DNA of 8,630 bases. It comes from Patescibacteria group bacterium (GTDB taxonomy: Bacteria; Patescibacteriota; Patescibacteriia; Veblenbacterales; UBA10138). This document shows, in pieces, positions 6,778 through 8,630 of this stretch (its first letter is position 1; each line of letters starts with the position of its first letter). The stretch covers positions 1-8,630 of the forward strand of contig DOPF01000072.1 in NCBI GenBank assembly GCA_003512705.1, written 5' to 3'. The position numbers and the translations under genes are program-made. Under the pieces are notes generated by a model. The model saw only the letters and a list, made by a program, of their open reading frames with translations. It was not told where the DNA came from and searched no databases.

Positions 6778-6847
6778 CGGGACAATTTATTAAAAAGTTT
6801 AAACAATTATTTAGGCTGACGGCTACTTGGCTCTAGCCCTTGCCGCC
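6773..6847 (+). other. Possible structured leader or small RNA upstream of greA
   Basis: GGCGGC (6773-6778) is the exact complement of GCCGCC (6842-6847), and GGG (6779-6781) can pair with CCC (6837-6839), leaving a 2-nt bulge. These arms would close a 75-nt element whose interior contains the palindrome GTTTAAAC and three GGCT copies (6814, 6821, 6829) that compete for one AGCC (6835-6838). It would be transcribed from the extended -10 at 6762-6770 and ends exactly where the greA -35 box begins. No known riboswitch, tRNA or T-box pattern is recognised. This could be chance in a GC-rich patch. Confidence 0.25.
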
Positions 6848-6877
6848 TTGACAGGATATGGGGTTTAACTGTATCTT
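6848..6877 (+). promoter_or_regulatory. greA promoter with a consensus -35
   Basis: TTGACA (6848-6853, perfect consensus), an 18-nt spacer and TATCTT (6872-6877). The predicted transcription start is near 6884, 13 nt before the ATG at 6897. The promoter covers the in-frame upstream ATG at 6858, which argues that this ATG is not the start of the protein. Confidence 0.6.
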
Positions 6878-6896
6878 AAACTTCACATCAAAGATC

Positions 6897-7361
6897 ATGA
6901 CTGACAACACCGCTTATGTCACTAAAGAGGGCCTAGCTAAATTAACCCAGGAATTGGCTGATTTAAAAAAGGCCCGAAAAGAAATAGCCATCCGAATTCA
7001 AGACGCCAAGGAGTTGGGGGATCTGTCGGAAAACGCGGAATATTCGGAAGCCAAGAATGCTCAAGCTTTTAACGAAGGCCGAATTATTGATATTGAAAAT
7101 ATTCTTAAGAATGCCGAGGTCATAGATAACGGCGGCAGCGTCAGTGGTGAGGCTAGGGTGGGTAGCAAAGTACGCGTCCAAACTGCTGGCCAAGAAAAGG
7201 TTTTTAGTATAGTGGGATCAAACGAAGCCAGCCCGTCAGCGGGTTTTATTTCTAATGAATCACCCTTGGGCCAGGCTTTGATAGGAAAAAAAGTGGGCGA
7301 TACAGCCTCCGTCCAAGTTCCTAAGGGTAAAATTATCTACAAGATTATTAAAGTGGAATAA
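6897..7361 (+). CDS. greA: Transcription elongation factor GreA
   Basis: GreA enters the secondary channel of RNA polymerase and stimulates cleavage of backtracked RNA so that stalled complexes can restart. From the ATG at 6897 it has 154 residues, close to the usual 158. The N-terminal coiled coil spans about 2-76 with the acidic tip GDLSENAEYSEAK (41-53), including Asp42 and Glu45, which match the residues that place magnesium for cleavage. The C-terminal FKBP-like domain spans about 80-154 and contains the family pattern SNESPLGQALIGKKVGD (119-135). An in-frame ATG at 6858 would add 13 atypical residues (MGFNCILNFTSKI) but lies between the -35 and -10 boxes, so the start at 6897 is preferred; MxxxxYVTKEGL is the normal GreA beginning. 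No Shine-Dalgarno sequence is seen. An intrinsic terminator follows. GreA rather than GreB is indicated by its length and the TKEGL N-terminus. Confidence 0.95.
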   Translation: MTDNTAYVTKEGLAKLTQELADLKKARKEIAIRIQDAKELGDLSENAEYSEAKNAQAFNEGRIIDIENILKNAEVIDNGGSVSGEARVGSKVRVQTAGQEKVFSIVGSNEASPSAGFISNESPLGQALIGKKVGDTASVQVPKGKIIYKIIKVE

Positions 7362-7380
7362 GGTTAGCTGATTTACACTG

Positions 7381-7401
7381 GCAGCCTTTAGGCTGTTTTT
7401 T
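7381..7401 (+). terminator. Rho-independent terminator of greA
   Basis: CAGCC (7382-7386), loop TTTA, GGCTG (7391-7395), then six T (7396-7401). One more G-T pair can extend the 5-bp stem. It begins 20 nt after the greA stop. It is the only clear intrinsic terminator in the window. The 9-nt sequence TACACTGGC occurs on both sides of it (7374-7382 and 7405-7413). Confidence 0.85.
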
Positions 7402-7413
7402 GTATACACTGGC

Positions 7414-7442
7414 TTGCTGGTTTGCGATTTTTTGCCTAAAAT
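7414..7442 (+). promoter_or_regulatory. lysS promoter, near-copy of the proS promoter boxes
   Basis: TTGCTG (7414-7419), a 17-nt spacer and TAAAAT (7437-7442). The predicted transcription start is near 7449, about 4 nt before the ATG at 7453. It lies directly behind the greA terminator, so lysS is probably a separate transcription unit. The boxes differ from those of proS by one base. Confidence 0.65.
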
Positions 7443-7452
7443 TAAACCAGTT

Positions 7453-8630
7453 ATGTCTACCCGAGAGGATGAGGAAATAACCAGCCGGCACACTAAAGAA
7501 ATTGCGGCGGGAAAGTTGGGGGAAAGCTATCCAGCTGGTTTTGATAAGCAATTTTCCTGCGCCGAATTATTAGCGCTGGCAGAAAAAAAGAAACCGCCGG
7601 AGCTAACTAATGATATTAAGATTTCGGGCAAGTTACTTCAAACCGCCGGCAGAATTATGACTTTACGGCCGCATGGACAGTTGGTTTTTGCTAACCTGAA
7701 TGACGCTAGCGGTAAAATCCAAATCGCGCTGACGGAAAACTCCTCAAGTAAACAGTCTTGGGAATTAGCCCAGCTTTTAGACATGGGTGATATTGTGGGC
7801 GTGGCTGGTATCTTAGTTAAAACTAAAAGAGGGGAGATAACCTTACTGTGCCAAGATGTTGTACTGCTTTCTAAAGCCCTTAGACCTCTACCAGAAAAAT
7901 ATCACGGGCTAAAAGACGTGGAAACCAGATTACGTCAGCGGTATTTGGATTTAATGATGAATCCGGAAGTGCGAGATTTGTTTTATAAAAAATCCTTGTT
8001 TTGGCAAGCCACCAGAAACTTCATGACCCAAAAAGGTTTTATGGAAGTAGATACACCAGCGCTAGAAGCGGTGGCGGGTGGGGCTGATGCTAATCCTTTT
8101 AAAACGCATCACGACGCGCTGGACCAGGATTTTTATTTGCGTATATCGCTAGAGTTGCCATTAAAGAGATTATTAGTTGGCGGATTTGAAAAAGTATTTG
8201 AGATTGGTAAAGTTTTTAGAAACGAAGGAATAGACACTGAACATCTGCAAGATTACGATATGTGCGAATTTTACTGGGCTTATGCTGATTACAATAAGCT
8301 AATGGATTTTACGCAGGAGATGTATCAGACTTTAGTTAAAGACGTAACCCACGCACCAGAGTCGCTTCGCGACACGGTACGGGGCACAGCAGGCGGTCTC
8401 AAAACAACTTATCAAGGTCAAATCATAGATTGGAGTGGTAAATGGCCGCGGGAAGATTATTTTGCGCTAATAAAAAAACATTCGGGTGTTGATTTATCAG
8501 GAATTACTAATGTTAAAGAATTAAGAAAAATTTTAGAAAAACATAAAGTGCGTTACGAGGAAAACATGGGCGCCGGCAGACTAATAGATTTATTTTGGAA
8601 AAAATTAGTCAGACCAAAAGTCGTTGGGCC
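7453..8630 (+). CDS. lysS: Lysyl-tRNA synthetase, class II (3' end outside the window)
   Basis: A class II synthetase that charges tRNA-Lys with lysine. The frame is open from 7453 to the right edge (392 full codons plus two bases), so about 100 residues of a usual 490-510 are missing, including motif 3. An N-terminal stretch resembling the family start (ESYPAGFDKQFSCAELL, 24-40) leads into the OB-fold anticodon-binding domain (about 55-140; GRIMTLRPHGQLVFANLND at 66-84). The catalytic domain begins near RLRQRYLDLMMNPEVRDLF (159-177). Motif 1 is in FMEVDTPALE (196-205), then GGADANPFKTHHDAL (209-223) and YLRISLELPLKRLLVGGFEKVFEIGKVFRNEG (228-259). In motif 2 the usual HNPEFT after RNEG is replaced by HLQDYD (264-269), followed by a normal EFYWAYADY (272-280). 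The first ATG after the promoter is taken as the start; there is no Shine-Dalgarno sequence. Adjacency of greA and lysS is seen in other bacteria too. Confidence 0.95.
   Translation, partial: MSTREDEEITSRHTKEIAAGKLGESYPAGFDKQFSCAELLALAEKKKPPELTNDIKISGKLLQTAGRIMTLRPHGQLVFANLNDASGKIQIALTENSSSKQSWELAQLLDMGDIVGVAGILVKTKRGEITLLCQDVVLLSKALRPLPEKYHGLKDVETRLRQRYLDLMMNPEVRDLFYKKSLFWQATRNFMTQKGFMEVDTPALEAVAGGADANPFKTHHDALDQDFYLRISLELPLKRLLVGGFEKVFEIGKVFRNEGIDTEHLQDYDMCEFYWAYADYNKLMDFTQEMYQTLVKDVTHAPESLRDTVRGTAGGLKTTYQGQIIDWSGKWPREDYFALIKKHSGVDLSGITNVKELRKILEKHKVRYEENMGAGRLIDLFWKKLVRPKVVG

Noticed and set aside
6712..6896. tRNA gene or known riboswitch in the largest gap
   Set aside because: There is no GGTTCGAATCC-like T-arm, no acceptor-stem arrangement, no T-box sequence and no familiar riboswitch core.
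7374..7413. 9-nt direct repeat TACACTGGC flanking the greA terminator as a sign of insertion
   Set aside because: The enclosed segment is only an ordinary terminator of about 22 nt with no mobile-element ends, so the repeat is probably chance.
7260..7551. Minus-strand open frames across the greA-lysS gap
   Set aside because: They run through the greA terminator and the lysS promoter and N-terminus and resemble no known protein.
1..8630. CRISPR array, mobile element, defence or other novel gene system
   Set aside because: There are no regularly spaced repeats, no transposase or integrase, and no unidentified gene cluster. All genes match common housekeeping families.

Overview
The window looks like a piece of a small-genome bacterium of the Candidatus Patescibacteria (CPR) type. 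This rests on compact housekeeping genes, all on the + strand, and AT-rich gaps carrying sigma70-like promoters very close to the start codons. No gene has a recognisable Shine-Dalgarno sequence, the prolyl-tRNA synthetase is short and lacks its editing domain, and the lysyl-tRNA synthetase has a diverged motif 2. TGA is used as an ordinary stop (three genes end in it), so the TGA-recoded lineages are unlikely. The taxonomic call is an inference from style and content; no rRNA is present.

Layout. At 1-300 lies a short ArsR-like winged-helix regulator. At 377-1174 is a classical short-chain dehydrogenase/reductase with its own promoter. At 1216-2457 is proS. At 2510-6711 is a tight cell-shape operon, mreB-mreC-mreD-PBP2 (mrdA), whose genes are separated by 2 nt, 1 nt and a 4-nt ATGA overlap. 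Next comes a structured 185-nt gap with a GC-rich perfect hairpin, an extended -10 element inside an inverted repeat, and a consensus -35 promoter. greA follows (best start 6897, not the upstream ATG at 6858). After an intrinsic terminator and a new promoter comes lysS, which runs off the right edge.

How they fit together. MreB, MreC, MreD and PBP2 are core parts of the elongasome that builds the lateral peptidoglycan wall; the usual glycosyltransferase partner RodA is not next to PBP2 here. ProS and LysS charge tRNAs for translation, and GreA rescues stalled RNA polymerase.

No new defence system, mobile element, CRISPR array, tRNA or rRNA is seen. The points most worth a second look are regulatory: proS and lysS share almost the same promoter (TTGCT(A/G), 17-nt spacer, TAAAAT) placed so that the mRNAs should be leaderless or nearly so, mreB and the regulator are arranged similarly, and the gap before greA has unexplained structure. 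The protein-level oddities are the editing-less ProRS and the altered LysRS motif 2.
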